DNA of 64,000 nt from Triticum aestivum (GCF_018294505.1 NC_057795.1:516725915-516789914); one strand, 5' to 3'; positions 43,500 to 55,963 are shown, counted from the stretch's first letter. Made by a program: numbers and translations. Notes: a model not told the origin generated them from the letters alone.

Positions 43500-45701
43500 A
43501 TGGCTCGTGCTGTTGTTCCGTTGAATTTTAATGCGTTCCTTGAGAAAGCAAAGTTGAAAGATGATGGTAGCAATTACACGGACTGGGTCCGTAACCTGAG
43601 GATTATCCTCATTGCTGCACAGAAAAGTTACATCCTGGAAGCACCGCTGGGTGCCAGGCCTGCTGCTGATGCAACTGACGACGTTAAGAACGTCTGGCAG
43701 AGCAAAGCTGATGACTACTCGATAGTTCAGTGTGCCATGCTTTATGGCTTGGAACCGGGTCTTCAACGACGTTTTGAACGTCATGGAGCATATGAGATGT
43801 TCCAGGAGTTGAAGTTAATATTTCAAGCAAATGCCCGGATTGAGAGATATGAAGTCTCCAATAAGTTCTATAGCTGCAAGATGGAGGAGAATAGTTCTGT
43901 CAGTGAACATATACTCAAAATGTCTGGGTATAATAATCACTTGATTCAACTGGGAGTTAATCTTCCTGATGATAGTGTCATTGACAGAATTCTTCAATCA
44001 CTGCCACCAAGCTACAAGAGCTTCGTGATGAACTATAATATGCAAGGGATGAACAAGACTATTCCCGAGCTCTTCGCAATGCTAAAAGCCGCGGAGGTAG
44101 AAATCAAAAAGGAGCATCAAGTGTTGATGGTTAACAAGACCACCAGTTTCAAGAAAAAGGGCAAAGGGAAGAAGAAGGGGAACTTCAAAAAGAACAGCAA
44201 GCAAGTTGCTGCTCAAGAGAAGAAACCCAAGTCTGGACCTAAACCTGAAACTGAGTGCTTCTACTGCAAGCAGACTGGACACTGGAAGCGGAACTGCCCC
44301 AAGTATTTGGCGGATAAGAAGGATGGCAAAGTGAACAAAGGTATATGTGATATACATGTTATTGATGTGTACCTTACTAATGCTCGCAGTAGCACCTGGG
44401 TATTTGATACTGGTTCTGTTGCTAATATTTGCAACTCGAAACAGGGACTACGAATTAAGCGAAGATTGGCTAAGGACGAGGTGACGATGCGCGTGGGAAA
44501 TGGTTCCAAAGTCGATGTGATCGCGGTCGGCACGCTACCTCTACATCTACCATCGGGATTAGTTTTAGACCTAAATAATTGTTATTTGGTGCCAGCGTTG
44601 AGCATGAACATTATATCTGGATCTTGTTTGATGCGAGACGGTTATTCATTTAAATCAGAGAATAATGGTTGTTCTATTTATATGAGTAATATCTTTTATG
44701 GTCATGCACCCTTGAAAAGTGGTCTATTTTTATTGAATCTCGATAGTAGTGATACACATATTCATAGTGTTGAAACCAAAAGATGCAGAGTTGATAACGA
44801 TAGTGCAACTTATTTGTGGCACTGCCGTTTAGGTCATATCGGTGTAAAGCGCATGAAGAAACTCCATACTGATGGGCTTTTGGAATCACTTGATTATGAA
44901 TCACTTGGTACTTGCGAACCGTGCCTCATGGGCAAGATGACTAAAACGCCGTTCTCCGGAACTATGGAGCGAGCAACTGATTTGTTGGAAATCATACATA
45001 CTGATGTTTGTGGTCCAATGAATGTTGAGGCTCGCGGCGGGTATCGTTATTTTCTCACCTTCACAGATGATTTGAGCAGATATGGGTATATCTACTTGAT
45101 GAAACACAAGTCTGAAACATTTGAAAAGTTCAAAGAATTTCAGAGTGAAGTGGAAAATCATCGTAACAAGAAAATAAAATTTCTACGATCTGATCGTGGA
45201 GGAGAATATTTGAGTTACGAGTTTGGTCTACACTTGAAACAATGCGGAATAGTTTCGCAACTCACGCCACCCGGAACACCACAACGAAATGGTGTGTCCG
45301 AACGTCGTAATCGTACTTTACTAGATATGGTGCGATCTATGATGTCTCTTACTGATTTACCGCTATCGTTTTGGGGTTATGCTTTAGAGACGGCCGCATT
45401 CACGTTAAATAGGGCACCATCAAAATCCGTTGAGACGACGCCTTATGAACTGTGGTTTGGCAAGAAACCAAAGTTGTCGTTTCTTAAAGTTTGGGGCTGC
45501 GATGCTTATGTGAAGAAACTTCAACCAGATAAGCTCGAACCCAAATCGGAGAAATGTGTCTTCATAGGATACCCAAAAGAGACTATTGGGTACACCTTCT
45601 ATCACAGATCTGAGGGCAAGATTTTCGTTGCTAAAATCGGATCCTTTCTAGAGAAGGAGTTTCTCTCGAAAGAAATGAGTGGGAGGAAATGTAGAACTTG
45701 A
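43500..45701 (+). pseudogene. gag-pol: Angela-like polyprotein, first part: gag, protease, integrase
   Basis: 733 codons from the ATG at 43500. Residues about 1-240 are Copia gag. A CCHC zinc knuckle, CFYCKQTGHWKRNC, starts at residue 253. The protease active site VFDTGSVANIC is at about 302-312. The integrase HHCC finger spans about 440-480 (HCRLGHIGVKRM, CEPCLMGK), followed by DDE-type residues in HTDVCGP, FTDDLSRY and SERRNRT. The frame ends early at 45701 because of one extra T at about 45691 in GGAAATGTAGAAC; otherwise it would run on into the reverse transcriptase. Intact apart from that single indel. Confidence 0.9.
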
Positions 45702-47487
45702 TGAGATAACTGTATCTACTCCCTTATTGGAAAGTAGTTCATCACAAGAACCGGTTCCTGTGACAACTACACCAATTAGTGAGGAAGCTAATGATATTGA
45801 TCATGAAACTTCAGATCAAGTTTCTACTGAACCTCGTAGGTCTACCAGAGTAAGATCTGCACCAGAGTGGTACGGTAATCCAATTCTGGAAGTCATGTTG
45901 CTTGACCATGATGAACCTACGAACTATGAGGAAGCGATGATGAGCCCAGATTCCGCAAAATGGCTAGAGGCCATGAAATCTGAGATGGGATCCATGTATG
46001 AAAACAAAGTATGGACTTTGGTTGACTTGCCCGATGATCGGCAAGCAATTGAGAATAAATGGATCTTTAAGAAGAAGACTGACGCTGATGGTAATGTAAC
46101 TGTCTATAAAGCTCGACTTGTTGCGAAAGGTTTTCGACAAGTTCAAGGAGTTGACTACGATGAGACTTTCTCACCCGTAGCGATGCTTAAGTCTGTCCGA
46201 ATCATGTTAGCTATTGCTGCATTTCATGATTATGAAATTTGGCAAATGGATGTCAAAACTGCATTCTTGAATGGATTTCTGGAAGAAGAGTTGTATATGA
46301 TGCAGCCAGAAGGTTTTGTTGATCCAAAAGGTGCTAACAAAGTGTGCAAGCTCCAGCGTTCCATTTATGGACTGGTGCAAGCATCTCGGAGTTGGAATAA
46401 ACGCTTTGATAGTGTGATCAAAGCATATGGTTTTATACAGACTTTTGGAGAAGCCTGTATTTACAAGAAAGTGAGTGGGAGCTCTGTAGCATTTCTGATA
46501 TTATATGTAGATGACATATTATTAATTGGAAATGATATAGAATTTCTGGATAGCATAAAGGGATACTTGAATAAAAGTTTTTCAATGAAAGACCTCGGTG
46601 AAGCTGCTTACATATTGGGCATCAAGATCTATAGAGATAGATCAAGACGCTTGATAGGACTTTCACAAAGCACATACCTTGATAAAATTTTGAAAAAGTT
46701 CAAAATGGATCAGGCAAAGAAAGGGTTCTTGCCCGTACTACAAGGTGTGAAGTTGAGTCAAACTCAATGCCCGACCACAGCAGAAGATAGAGAGAAAATG
46801 AAAGATGTTCCCTATGCTTCAGCCATAGGCTCTATCATGTATGCAATGCTGTGTACCAGACCTGACGTATGCTTAGCAATAAGCTTGGCAGGAAGGTACC
46901 AAAGTAATCCAGGAGTGGATCACTGGACAGCGGTCAAGAACATCCTGAAATACCTGAAAAGGACTAAGGATATGTTTCTCGTATATGGAGGTGACAAAGA
47001 GCTAGTCGTAAATGGTTACGTCGATGCAAGCTTTGACACTGATCCGGACGATTCTAAATCGCAAACCGGATACGTGTTTTTATTAAACGGTGGAGCTGTA
47101 AGTTGGTGCAGTTCTAAACAAAGCGTCGTGGCGGGATCTACATGTGAAGCGGAGTACATAGCTGCTTCGGAAGCAGCAAATGAAGGAGTCTGGATGAAGG
47201 AGTTCATTTCCGATCTAGGTGTCATACCTAGTGCATCGGGACCAATGAAAATCTTCTGTGACAATACTGGTGCAATTGCCTTGGCAAAGGAATCCAGATT
47301 TCACAAGAGGACCAAGCACATCAAGAGACGCTTCAATTCCATTCGGGACCAAGTCCAAGTGGGAGACATAGAGATTTGCAAGATACATACGGATCTGAAT
47401 GTTGCAGACCCGTTGACTAAGCCACTCTCACGAGCAAAACATGATCAGCACCAAGACTCCATGGGTGTTAGAATCATTACTATGTAA
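45679..47487 (+). pseudogene. pol: Angela-like polyprotein, second part: reverse transcriptase and RNase H
   Basis: 602 codons in the +1-shifted frame. The true reading begins in sequence from the first part, so the ATG at 45679 is incidental. Reverse transcriptase motifs: WQMDVKTAFLNGFL near 190, SIYGLVQASRSW, and the catalytic YVDD box in LYVDDILLIGND at about 275. RNase H: DASFDTDPDDSKSQTGYVF, EAEYIAASEA, DNTGAIALAKES. The frame runs to a TAA before the polypurine stretch AAGTGGGAGAC that precedes the 3' LTR. No stops inside. The separation from gag by a frameshift makes this copy non-autonomous. Confidence 0.9.
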
Positions 47488-47520
47488 TCTAGATTATTGA
47501 CTCTAGTGCAAGTGGGAGAC

Positions 47521-49207
47521 TGAAGGAAATATGCCCTAGAGGCAATAATAAAGTTATTATTTATTTCCTCATATCATGATAAATGTTTATTATTCATGCT
47601 AGAATTGTATTAACCGGAAACATGATACATGTGTGAATACATAGACAAACATATAGTCACTAGTATGCCTCTACTTGACTAGCTCATTAATCAAAGATGG
47701 TTATGTTTCCTAACCATAGACATGTGTTGTCATTTGATTAATGGGATCACATCATTAGGAGAATGATGTGATTGACATGACCCATTCCGTTAGCCTAGCA
47801 CTTGATCGTTTAGTATATTGCTATTGCTTTCTTCATGACTTATACATGTTCCTGTAACTATGAGAATTATGCAACTCCCGTTTACCGGAGGAACACTTTG
47901 GGTACTACCAAACGTCACAACGTAACTGGGTGATTATAAAGGAGTACTACAGGTGTCTCCGAAGGTACATGTTGAGTTGGCGTATTTCGAGATTAGGTTT
48001 TGTCACTCCGATTGTCGGAGAGGTATCTCTGGGCCCTCTCGGTAATGCACATCACTATAAGCCTTGCAAGCAATGTAGCTAATGAGTTAGTTACGGAATG
48101 ATGTATTATGTAACGAGTAAAGAGACTTGCCGGTAACGAGATTGAACTAGGTATTGGATACCGACGATAAAATCTCGGGCAAGTAACATACCGATGACAA
48201 AGGGAACAACGTATGTTGTTATGCAGTTTGACCGATAAAGATCTTCGTAGAATATGTGGGAGCCAATATGGGCATCCAGGTCCCGCTATTGGTTATTGAC
48301 CGGAAACAAGTTCTAGGTCATGTCTACATAGTTCTCGAACCCGTAGGGTCCGCACGCTTAACGTTTCGTTGACGATATAGTATTATATGAGTTATGTATG
48401 TTGGTAACCGAATGTTGTTCGGAGTCGCGAATGAGATCATGGACATGACGAGGAACTCCGGAATGGTCCGGAGATAAAGTTTGATATATGGGATAATAGT
48501 GTTTGATCTCCGGAAGAGTTCCAGAATTCACCGGAAGGGGTTCCGGATGTTTCCCGAAATGTTTGGGTACGAGAACACGTTATTTGGGCCAAAGGGGAAA
48601 GCCCACAAGGTTTTTGGAAAGCGCAAACGGAAGTTTTGCGGAGTCCAGGGGCAAGACGCCAGGGTGAACCCTGGCGTCTGGCCCTGGAGTCCGAGAAGGA
48701 CTCTTGCCTTTCGGGTGAAACCGACTTTGTGGAGGCTTTTACTCCAAGTTTCGACCCCAAGGTTCAACATATAAATAGAGGGGCAGGGCTAGCACCAAAG
48801 ACACATCAAGAAACACCAAGCTGTGTGCCGGCAACCCCGTCCCCTCTAGTTTATCCTCCGTCATAGTTTCCGTAGTGCTTAGGCGAAGCCCTGCGGAGAT
48901 TGTTCTTCACCAACACCGTCACCACGCCGTCGTGCTGTCGGAACTCATCTACTACTTCGCACGTCTTGCTGGATCGAGAAGGCGAGGACGTCATCGAGCT
49001 GAACGTGTGCAGAGCTCGGAGGTGCCGTATGTTCGGTACTTGGATCGTTCGGATCGTGAAGACGTATGACTACATCAACCGCGTTGATAAATGCTTCCGC
49101 TTAGTGATCTTCAAGGGTATGAAGATACACTCCTCCTCTCGTTGCTATGCATCACCATGATCCTGTGTGTGCGTAGGAAAATTTTGAAATTACTACGTTC
49201 CCCAACA
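47521..49207 (+). repeat. 3' LTR of the Angela-like element
   Basis: 1687 bp, near-identical to the 5' LTR. Followed by the duplicated GTCCG. Confidence 0.95.
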
Positions 49208-49370
49208 GTCCGCAGGCCGAGGAGACGTGGCCGTCAGGAGTGAGTTCATTGCTGACTCACTCAAGGACCCGTCCGAAGACGACACTTCGGGATGGGCCCT
49301 GGTCGGACTGCATACAAGTTCGGCATTATAAACAAAACTATGAAGTGAAATTATGATGGAGTGCGGGTAC

Positions 49371-50834
49371 TTACGATCGCACTAGGGGCTTCTTCCTGGG
49401 CAGCCACCCTTCCTCGCTATCGGCGGCGGTGGCGGAGTAGTATGGAAGGGATGCCTTTTGCTTCTTGGACGTCCCAGTCTCCCCCACCGGGGCGGCCTTC
49501 CTCTTCCCCTCCCCCCCCCCATTACGGGGAGGTGGAGTTTCTCCCTGTTCCTCCCCGCCTCCGTGGGAGGAATCTGCCTCGTCGTCATCGGACGACAAGG
49601 GTATGACGGCCTTGCGCCGGGGGCCTATCATGATCCCCTGGTCCTCCGTCTCAGCCCCCCATCCTTTCCGGACAGGGCGGCCTCTTCTTCTTCTTCCCTT
49701 CAGGGGAGGAGTGTGCCTCGTGGTCTTCGGACGAGGCTTGCACAACCTTACTTCGGAGACCCTTTTGGTTCCCCGAGGCCTTCTTATCGACCTTCTTCTC
49801 CGGCCCCTTATAGGGCGCCGGGACCAGCATCTTCGTCAGAAGATCATTGGCTGGGCTTTCTGGCAACAGAGCTGGACTGTCAATCCGCTCCGCTATCTCC
49901 ACATACTCCTAAACAAATATACACAATCACTTAGGAATTCTCCATGAATACATTGGGAAGAACCGAACCCGGTGGCAGCCTGAGAACTCACCTGGGTAGG
50001 GTGTCGTGCGGTGTGGAGCCCACGATCCTCGGCTATGAGAGGAGGTACTTCGGTGGCCTTGAACAACGCCTTCCACGCGTTCTTGTGCTTCATGCCAGAG
50101 AGCCTCTGGAGTGTCTGGTGTTCGACCGGGACGAACTCCCACAGATTGAATGCCCGCCTTTGGCATGGCAAAATTGGGCGAACGAGCATGACCTGGATCA
50201 CGTTGACAAGCTTGATGTCCTTGTCCTTCATGCCCTTGATGCAGTTGATGAGTCCGGTCAGCTCCGTAGATTCGCCCCATAATAGGCCCTTCTGTTCCCA
50301 GGAGGTGAGCCGCATAGGGGTTCTAGATCGGAACTCGGGGGCCGCCGCCCAGTTGGCGTCGCGTGGCTCGGTGATATAGAACCACCCCGATTGCCACCCC
50401 TTCATGGTTTCCGCAAAGGAGCCGTCAGGCCAGGTGACGTTAGGCATTTTGCCCACCATGGCTCCTCTGCACTCCGCTTGCTGGCCGCTCACGATCTTCG
50501 GCTTCACGCAGAAGGTTTGGAGCCACAAGCTAAAATGGGGCTTGATGCGGAGGAAAGCCTCGCACACGATGATGAACGCCGAGATGTTGAGGACGAAGTT
50601 CGGGGCTAGATCATGAAAATATAGCCCGTAGTAGAACATGAGCCCGCGGATGAAGGGGTGGAGTGGAAACCCCAGTCCACGGATGAAGTGGGCAAGGAAC
50701 ATGACCCTCTCATGGGGTCCTGGAGTTGGAATAACCTGCCCGCCATCTGGTAGCCGGTGCGCTATGTCTGCGGCCAAGTATCCGGCCGCCCGAAGACTTG
50801 CGATGTTCTTCTCCTTCACGGTGGAAGCCACCAT
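49371..50834 (-). pseudogene. Element D antisense protein, N-terminal half with 'gypsy type transposon' domain
   Basis: The minus-strand ATG at 50834 opens an intact 313-codon frame to 49893: SLRAAGYLAADIAHRLPDGG, FLAHFIRGLGFPLHPFIRGL, FHDLAPNFVLNISAFIIVCE, GWQSGWFYITEPRD, GLINCIKGMKDKDIKLVNVI and FNLWEFVPVEHQTLQRL. This is the plant 'putative gypsy type transposon' family (PF04195 from memory), better preserved than in A. Past a likely intron, frames 49902-49651 and 49745-49371 add a Lys/Ser-rich linker (GKRKAAPVGETGTSKKQKA). The gene then meets the Angela insertion. No catalytic motif is recognisable. Confidence 0.65.
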
Positions 50835-50839
50835 TTGCC

Positions 50840-51391
50840 TCCTACTCCGGACATGTTTAGCTATGCGGAGAAAACTTGGATTAGGGCGTTGGAGCTCGGG
50901 GAGGCAAGAGTGGGCAGAAGAGGAAGAAGGCGTGGGTAAGGATGGGGAACTCTTATCCCATTATAGAGGCGACGAAAGCGGTGCGTCTCCCCACTAGCCT
51001 GTTGAGAATTGCTTACTTCCCAAGCGCCACGATTGAGGGCACGGGGGGATTACCCGTACCCGTATTGATGAGAATCCCGTGATAAGGGGACATGATCTCT
51101 GCTTTGACAAGACGTGTCAAGGAAACCGCCTCGCAATGCGCGTTGTGGCTGGTTGTGAAAAAACGGTTCACATAATGACCTGGCTCTAATAGCATGTCAC
51201 GTCATCTAAAAGTTGTCAGCTGAAGTATCATTCTCTCTACGGAGGTATGTGAAGATCATTTTGCAGATCCGGACACGACCTGCGTGTTCGATAATAACCT
51301 TGGAGTATTCGGAGGAGGAACCCGCCTTGCAATGCTGAAAACAAGACTGCGCGCCGGACTCATCATCATTGAAGCCTGGTTCAGGGGCTGT
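50840..51391. other. Region upstream of the antisense gene in element D
   Basis: No gene. It is the mirror of 10550-11116 in A and has to contain the promoter of the antisense gene if it is expressed. Shared words include GGAGTATTCGGAGGAGGAACCCGCC and GACAAGACGTG. The end (TTCAGGGGCTG) is the polypurine-like stretch before the 3' LTR. Confidence 0.45.
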
Positions 51392-51870
51392 TGAGGGAGT
51401 CCTGGATAAGGGGGTATCCGGACAGCCGGACTATATTCATCGTCCGTACTATAGAAGCGTCAAGATACAAGACTCAAGACTTCGGCTCGTGTCCGGATGG
51501 GACTCTCCTTTGCGTGGAAGACAAGCTTGGCGATCCGGATATTATGTTTCCTTCCTTGCAACCGACTCCAAGTAAACCCTAGCTCTCCGGTGTCTATATA
51601 AACCGGAGAGCATGGTCCTTAGAAGACCGATCACAATTACAATCATACCATCATAGGCTAGCTCTTAGGGTTTAGCCTCTATGATCTCGTGGTAGATCTA
51701 CTCTTGTACTACACATATCTTCAATATTAATCAAGCAGGAAGTAGGGTTTTACCTCCATCGAGAGGGCCCGAACCTGGGTAAACATTGTGTCCCTTGCTT
51801 CCTGTTACCATCAGCCTAAGACGCACAGATCGGGAGCCCTACCCGAGATCCGCCAGTTTTGACACCGACA
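51392..51870 (+). repeat. 3' LTR of element D
   Basis: 479 bp, TG to CA, followed by GCGAC. Confidence 0.92.
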
Positions 51871-52747
51871 GCGACGCCGCCGTGGATGGAGCCACACCGT
51901 GTCGGCTCGGGACCGAGCGCCAGCAGCATCGTGAGATCGAATCAAGAAGAAAATGCGGCGATTAGTGTACAACCTCTTTGGTGGCACCGATTAGGCTGCA
52001 GCTTCATCCGAGGAAATGGTGATGATGATGCTCTTCCGCTGGTGCAGGTGAAGACGGCGGTGTGGGAATGGAGGTGGTGCGAAAGACGAGGGAAACGTTG
52101 GGGCAGCTCCTTGGAGGTCGAGGACGGGGTGGCTAAACCGGCGGGACAACGAGATCGACGATGGATCCTCATCTGGTATGATGGAAGAGGGACGTCGAGG
52201 TGTTGCTGTGGACGACGTCATCGGGGAAGAGGCTCCGGCTGGGTGCTGGACGAAGCAGGGTGTGGGGTTTCATCGCGGGTTTTCGCGGCCTCGGTGTACG
52301 AATGGGTGGGCGGATGGGATGGCAGTGGGGAACCATGGCTCAGGGACGCGCTTGTCAATAATGTGGGGTAAGTTACGAAAGTACCCCCACCGATTTGAGG
52401 CGGTTCTTTCAGTTCAGGTGTACCACGGTCATTTCGCATGTCGGGATTTCACAGGAGGTGGGAGTTTTCGTGCGCGTTGTAATTTCAGAATAGCAAGGCG
52501 AGGGTTGAGATGGAGGGAGTTGTCGGAGCACAACGAGACAAAGATATATCTTAAATATTTCGGGCTAACAAGGCGCGGGTTGAAGAGCCGGGAGTTTCGC
52601 AACACGATAGACAGAGACGCTAGCTTGAATATTCGGCATAACAAGGCGTCGCTTGAAATTTCGGAAGAACAAGCTTAACGTGTACCCCAAAAAAGACAAT
52701 TTGCACCTCAACACACACAACACACACACAAACACCATTTAGACTAG
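51871..52747. other. Unassigned DNA, possible old gene fragment
   Basis: Continues the 33855-34048 sequence past element D. Several frames open by composition at 51860-52370 on both strands. No domain recognised. It shares GTGTACAACCTCTTTGG with 32467. From 52370 a repeat-like AAGGCG(C/A)GGGTTGA phrase recurs three times (52495, 52570, 52645). Confidence 0.4.
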
Positions 52748-53230
52748 AGTAAGGTACACGTGCATTGCACGCATGAGATTTGGCAACCAAATTATGAATA
52801 AATACCACATTATAGCATGTAAGCTTTGAGTCATATATGCATGATGTAGATGTTCGTTTAGTTCTTATAGTTCATTTCATTCAAAATCATCTAGTTTTTA
52901 TAAGAAAGCTAATATATTTTGAGATTCATGGAATTGTGCGTTGTAAGACATAAAGTAAAAACAAATAATGGCAAATCATGTAGAAAAACATTTGGGCAAT
53001 TCTGATACGGAAGATTCTAGAACAAAGAAGAAGTGCTTGTGTTTTGATGTTTATGCATTATGCTTAAGTTCAACCATGGAGTCTTCTAGATTATACATGT
53101 GGCGAAATCTGGTGGAATCTAGATGATATCCAACGGCCAGTAGTGCTCAAATTTGCCATCTTTGGACCATCGGATTCGCCTCATCCAATGACCATCTTTC
53201 AAAGTTAAAGTTACCCGCACACAATATAAA

Positions 53231-53235
<5 letters not shown>

Positions 53236-53281
<46 letters not shown>
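53236..53281. repeat. (TA)n microsatellite
   Basis: Almost uninterrupted TA from 53236 to 53271, then TGTATATATATAG. Confidence 0.95.
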
Positions 53282-53282
<1 letters not shown>

Positions 53283-54511
53283 GGGGTATAGATATAGATA
53301 TGTGATGCAAAAGCCACCCATCATCTCCAATTAGAATAGTGTGTCCATGCACGAATACGACGTGGCCAAATGATGTCTGCCATCGGTATCTCAAATTCAA
53401 ATCAGTCTGACCTTGTTCAATGTGTATAAATTACAACATGCTCGTTCCCAAACCACACCGCGCAGATCTCCGTTATATTCATGCATGCATGGGTTTCAAA
53501 CATCAGGATCTCTTATTCAAATATTTGAATTCAACTTTACATTGATTATGACCTCACCTAGTCTTTTACACCCACATAGTCGTCTTCTCTTTATAATTGT
53601 ACCACTAACTTTCTCTCGTGCATGCATACACACACACTACTAGTCGGCATTATCCATCGCACACATGCAATCTTTTTCTTCAGGTCGGTCTCCCATGAAG
53701 GCACACACCCACACACATCCCCCTCTCCATCATATCGGGCATTCTTTATCTCTCACGCGTGCATGTGCAACGATCGATGTTCCTCTATGTATGTGTGTAT
53801 ATAGCTAGGTATTTCATAGTTTTCCACACAAACCAATCAACCGATATATCCAGTGAGGTCTCACCCTCTTTCCCACGTCCACGTCGATCAATCTATACCT
53901 CTCTATATAGGATTAACATATATATCTAATACACCCACATTAATTATATATCCAATGTCCCCCTCTCATCATCCATGCCTTCCGCTTCATCTCTCAGACG
54001 CGCGCACAATGGCGAAGACAGGGGGCAGTAAGGACCCTGCCCCCCCCCTCCCCTAACATCACTATATATCGAGGCTAATATGAATGTGATCATTAGACAA
54101 TTGCTGCTAAAAATGGTTTAAGTTCATGAATTGACCCTCCTCGTAAAGGATTAGCAATGCTTGCCCCCTAGCTCATTTATTTTTCATGCCTCCGCCACTG
54201 CGCACAACAACGCACGTTCTCGCCCCCTCTCTCTAAATATCGATCTCGCACTTGTGCATTCCTTCATAGTCTCCCTCCACTCGGCCCCTCGCACCATCTT
54301 CTAGCCCCCACCAGATTTTGCCACATGTACAATCTAGCAGACTCCATGGTTGAACTTAAGCATAATGCACAAACCTCAAAACAACAGTGGTTCTCTTCTG
54401 TTCTAGAATCTTCCGTATCATAACTGCCAAACTTTTTTTCTAGTTGAATTGCCATTATTTGTTTATACTTTATGCTTTACAACGCAAAATTCCATGAATC
54501 ATAAAATAGAT

Positions 54512-54826
54512 TCAGGGCTTCTTTGATTCAAAGGATTCTCAAAGGAATTTTGGAAGGTTCTAATCATTAGGAATTTTTCCTATCTTGGTTGTTTGATTCA
54601 TAGGATTGTAAACCATAGGAATTTTTCCAAATGATTCATTTGCACTAAATTTCATAGGAAACATCCCATCCACTCAAACCTCTTTGAAAGAATTCTGCGT
54701 TTTTTCTATGCACAATCAAACACTCGTACAATCCTATAGGATTCAATACGACATTCCACTATAATCCCATGTTTTTCCTATTCCCGCGTTTTGGAAATCC
54801 TACGAATCCAAGAGGCCCTATCTTTT
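54512..54826. mobile_element. Harbinger-like MITE inside the right arm
   Basis: The ends AGGGCTTCTTTGATTCAAAGGA and, on the minus strand, AGGGCCTCTTGGATTCGTAGGA are inverted repeats with four or so differences. The interior is made of CATAGGA / TCCTATAGGAT phrases like 31724-32155. The paired left arm lacks this insertion, which confirms it as an insert. Confidence 0.7.
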
Positions 54827-55382
54827 TTATAAAAACTAATTGATTTTGAATGAGATGAACTATAAGAATTAAACGAAGGTCTACATCAGGCATATATGAC
54901 TCAGAGCTTACATGCTATAGTGTGGTATTTATTCATAATTTGGTTGCAAAATCTGATGCGTGCAATGCACGTGTACCTTACTAGTACTTCGTGTATGTGC
55001 AAAACACATAAATTAGAATTCCAATAGCATGCTACACAGTGTCTCTCTTATAGTTCATGAAGCCACGTGGCACATGTGGAGGCGTTGTCGCGACCTCCTT
55101 GCGTGGATTGATCACAGTGACGTGTTGCTGGTTCTAGAAGAATGTACTCGTCCTCCCTGAGCCATACTGGCGATACATGCATGAAGCAAAGATGTGCACG
55201 CACGCCACGCACGCACACATTCCCTCGCACGCACACGCGGGTACACGGGCGGGCGCAATTTTGTACCAAGATCCACCCCATGTGATAATTTGACATGTGT
55301 AAAGTCGTTCACTTCATTGATGGTTAATTAATACAGCGCATGCAAATTGAGTGGACATGAGGGCGGAAGAAAGACATTATTA

Positions 55383-55655
55383 GGTTGGTCATAGTGGAGA
55401 GTAACTTAGACTAGTAACATGCATATGTTACTAGTCTATGTTACTACCTCTATAGTGCATAGTATCATACATTAGTATCATAGGAGGTCTCATTTATTGC
55501 CATGCATGACACATAGTAGCAACAGATTTATTATGTTATGTTATCTACCTATGTTACTATAACCATCTCTCTCTTCTTTAATTACCTGCCACATAAGCAT
55601 GTTTGCGAGTCCCAAGCGCATGATACTACTTATGTTACCCCCACTATGGCTAGCC
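55383..55655. mobile_element. Tourist-like MITE with TTA target duplication
   Basis: 273 bp. The ends GGTTGGTCATAGTGG and, on the minus strand, GGCTAGCCATAGTGG match at 12 of 15 positions. TTA lies at 55380-55382 and 55656-55658, the PIF/Harbinger target. The interior repeats GTAACATATG / TAGTAACAT phrases. No coding sequence. Confidence 0.85.
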
Positions 55656-55963
55656 TTACTCCAATGCGCGCATGCGAGTAGTTAAATCATGGGTTGCTAG
55701 TAGTACTTCCATTGGTCTCCTTCGTATTTTTTGCTAATTTTTGACAGTAACATAATATTTACGCATTTGAGCAGTGTAGTCTACTTGAAATTTATGTTCC
55801 GCTAAACTCATCGGGAGCTGTTTCAGGCCTCGAAACCAAAACCATCAATTAATCATTACCTTGTTCCCATCACATTTGAAAGCCTGCTCACACCTACTAG
55901 TACGTACCAAACCTGAATGTGTTCCCACTATGCAGGTATTAGTACTAGTGCTAGTACTTCGGT

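Larger units (their letters stand above)
40551..49207 (+). mobile_element. Full-length Angela/BARE1-type Copia retrotransposon
   Basis: 8657 bp with LTRs 40551-42263 and 47521-49207, starting TGAAGGAAATATGCCC and ending TTCCCCAACA. The same GTCCG lies on both sides (40546-40550 and 49208-49212). It is inserted in the antisense gene of element D. Internal order is gag, protease, integrase, reverse transcriptase and RNase H, all plus strand, as in Copia. One frameshift divides the polyprotein. About 35 substitutions between LTRs by eye (about 2.1%) suggests insertion under a million years ago. Confidence 0.96.
34049..51870 (+). mobile_element. Complete non-autonomous Gypsy-type element D, split by Angela
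   Basis: The LTRs 34049-34528 and 51392-51870 are flanked by GCGAC (34044-34048 and 51871-51875). Without the Angela insertion (40551-49207 plus its 5-bp duplication) the element is about 9.16 kb. The order is as in A: ORF1, gag, protease-like domain, spacer, then the antisense multi-part gene. No reverse transcriptase or integrase of its own. LTRs differ at about 11 positions plus one indel by eye. Confidence 0.9.
52748..54982. mobile_element. Non-autonomous DNA element with about 385-bp inverted-repeat arms
   Basis: The left arm 52748-53127 (starts AGTAAGGTACACGTGCATTG) is the reverse complement, at roughly 85-90% by eye, of the right arm 54304-54982. A MITE at 54512-54826 splits the right arm. 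Long arms around a non-coding core fit a Mutator-like or foldback element. The core (53128-54303) has no gene: it holds a TA microsatellite, ACACACAC/CATGCATG-rich DNA and a GGCGAAGACAGGGGGCAG stretch near 54010. No transposase and no clear target duplication. Confidence 0.6.

Noticed and set aside
49361..50997. Plus-strand frames across this region
   Set aside because: Shadows of the antisense 'gypsy type transposon' gene, whose homologues in A agree on the minus strand.
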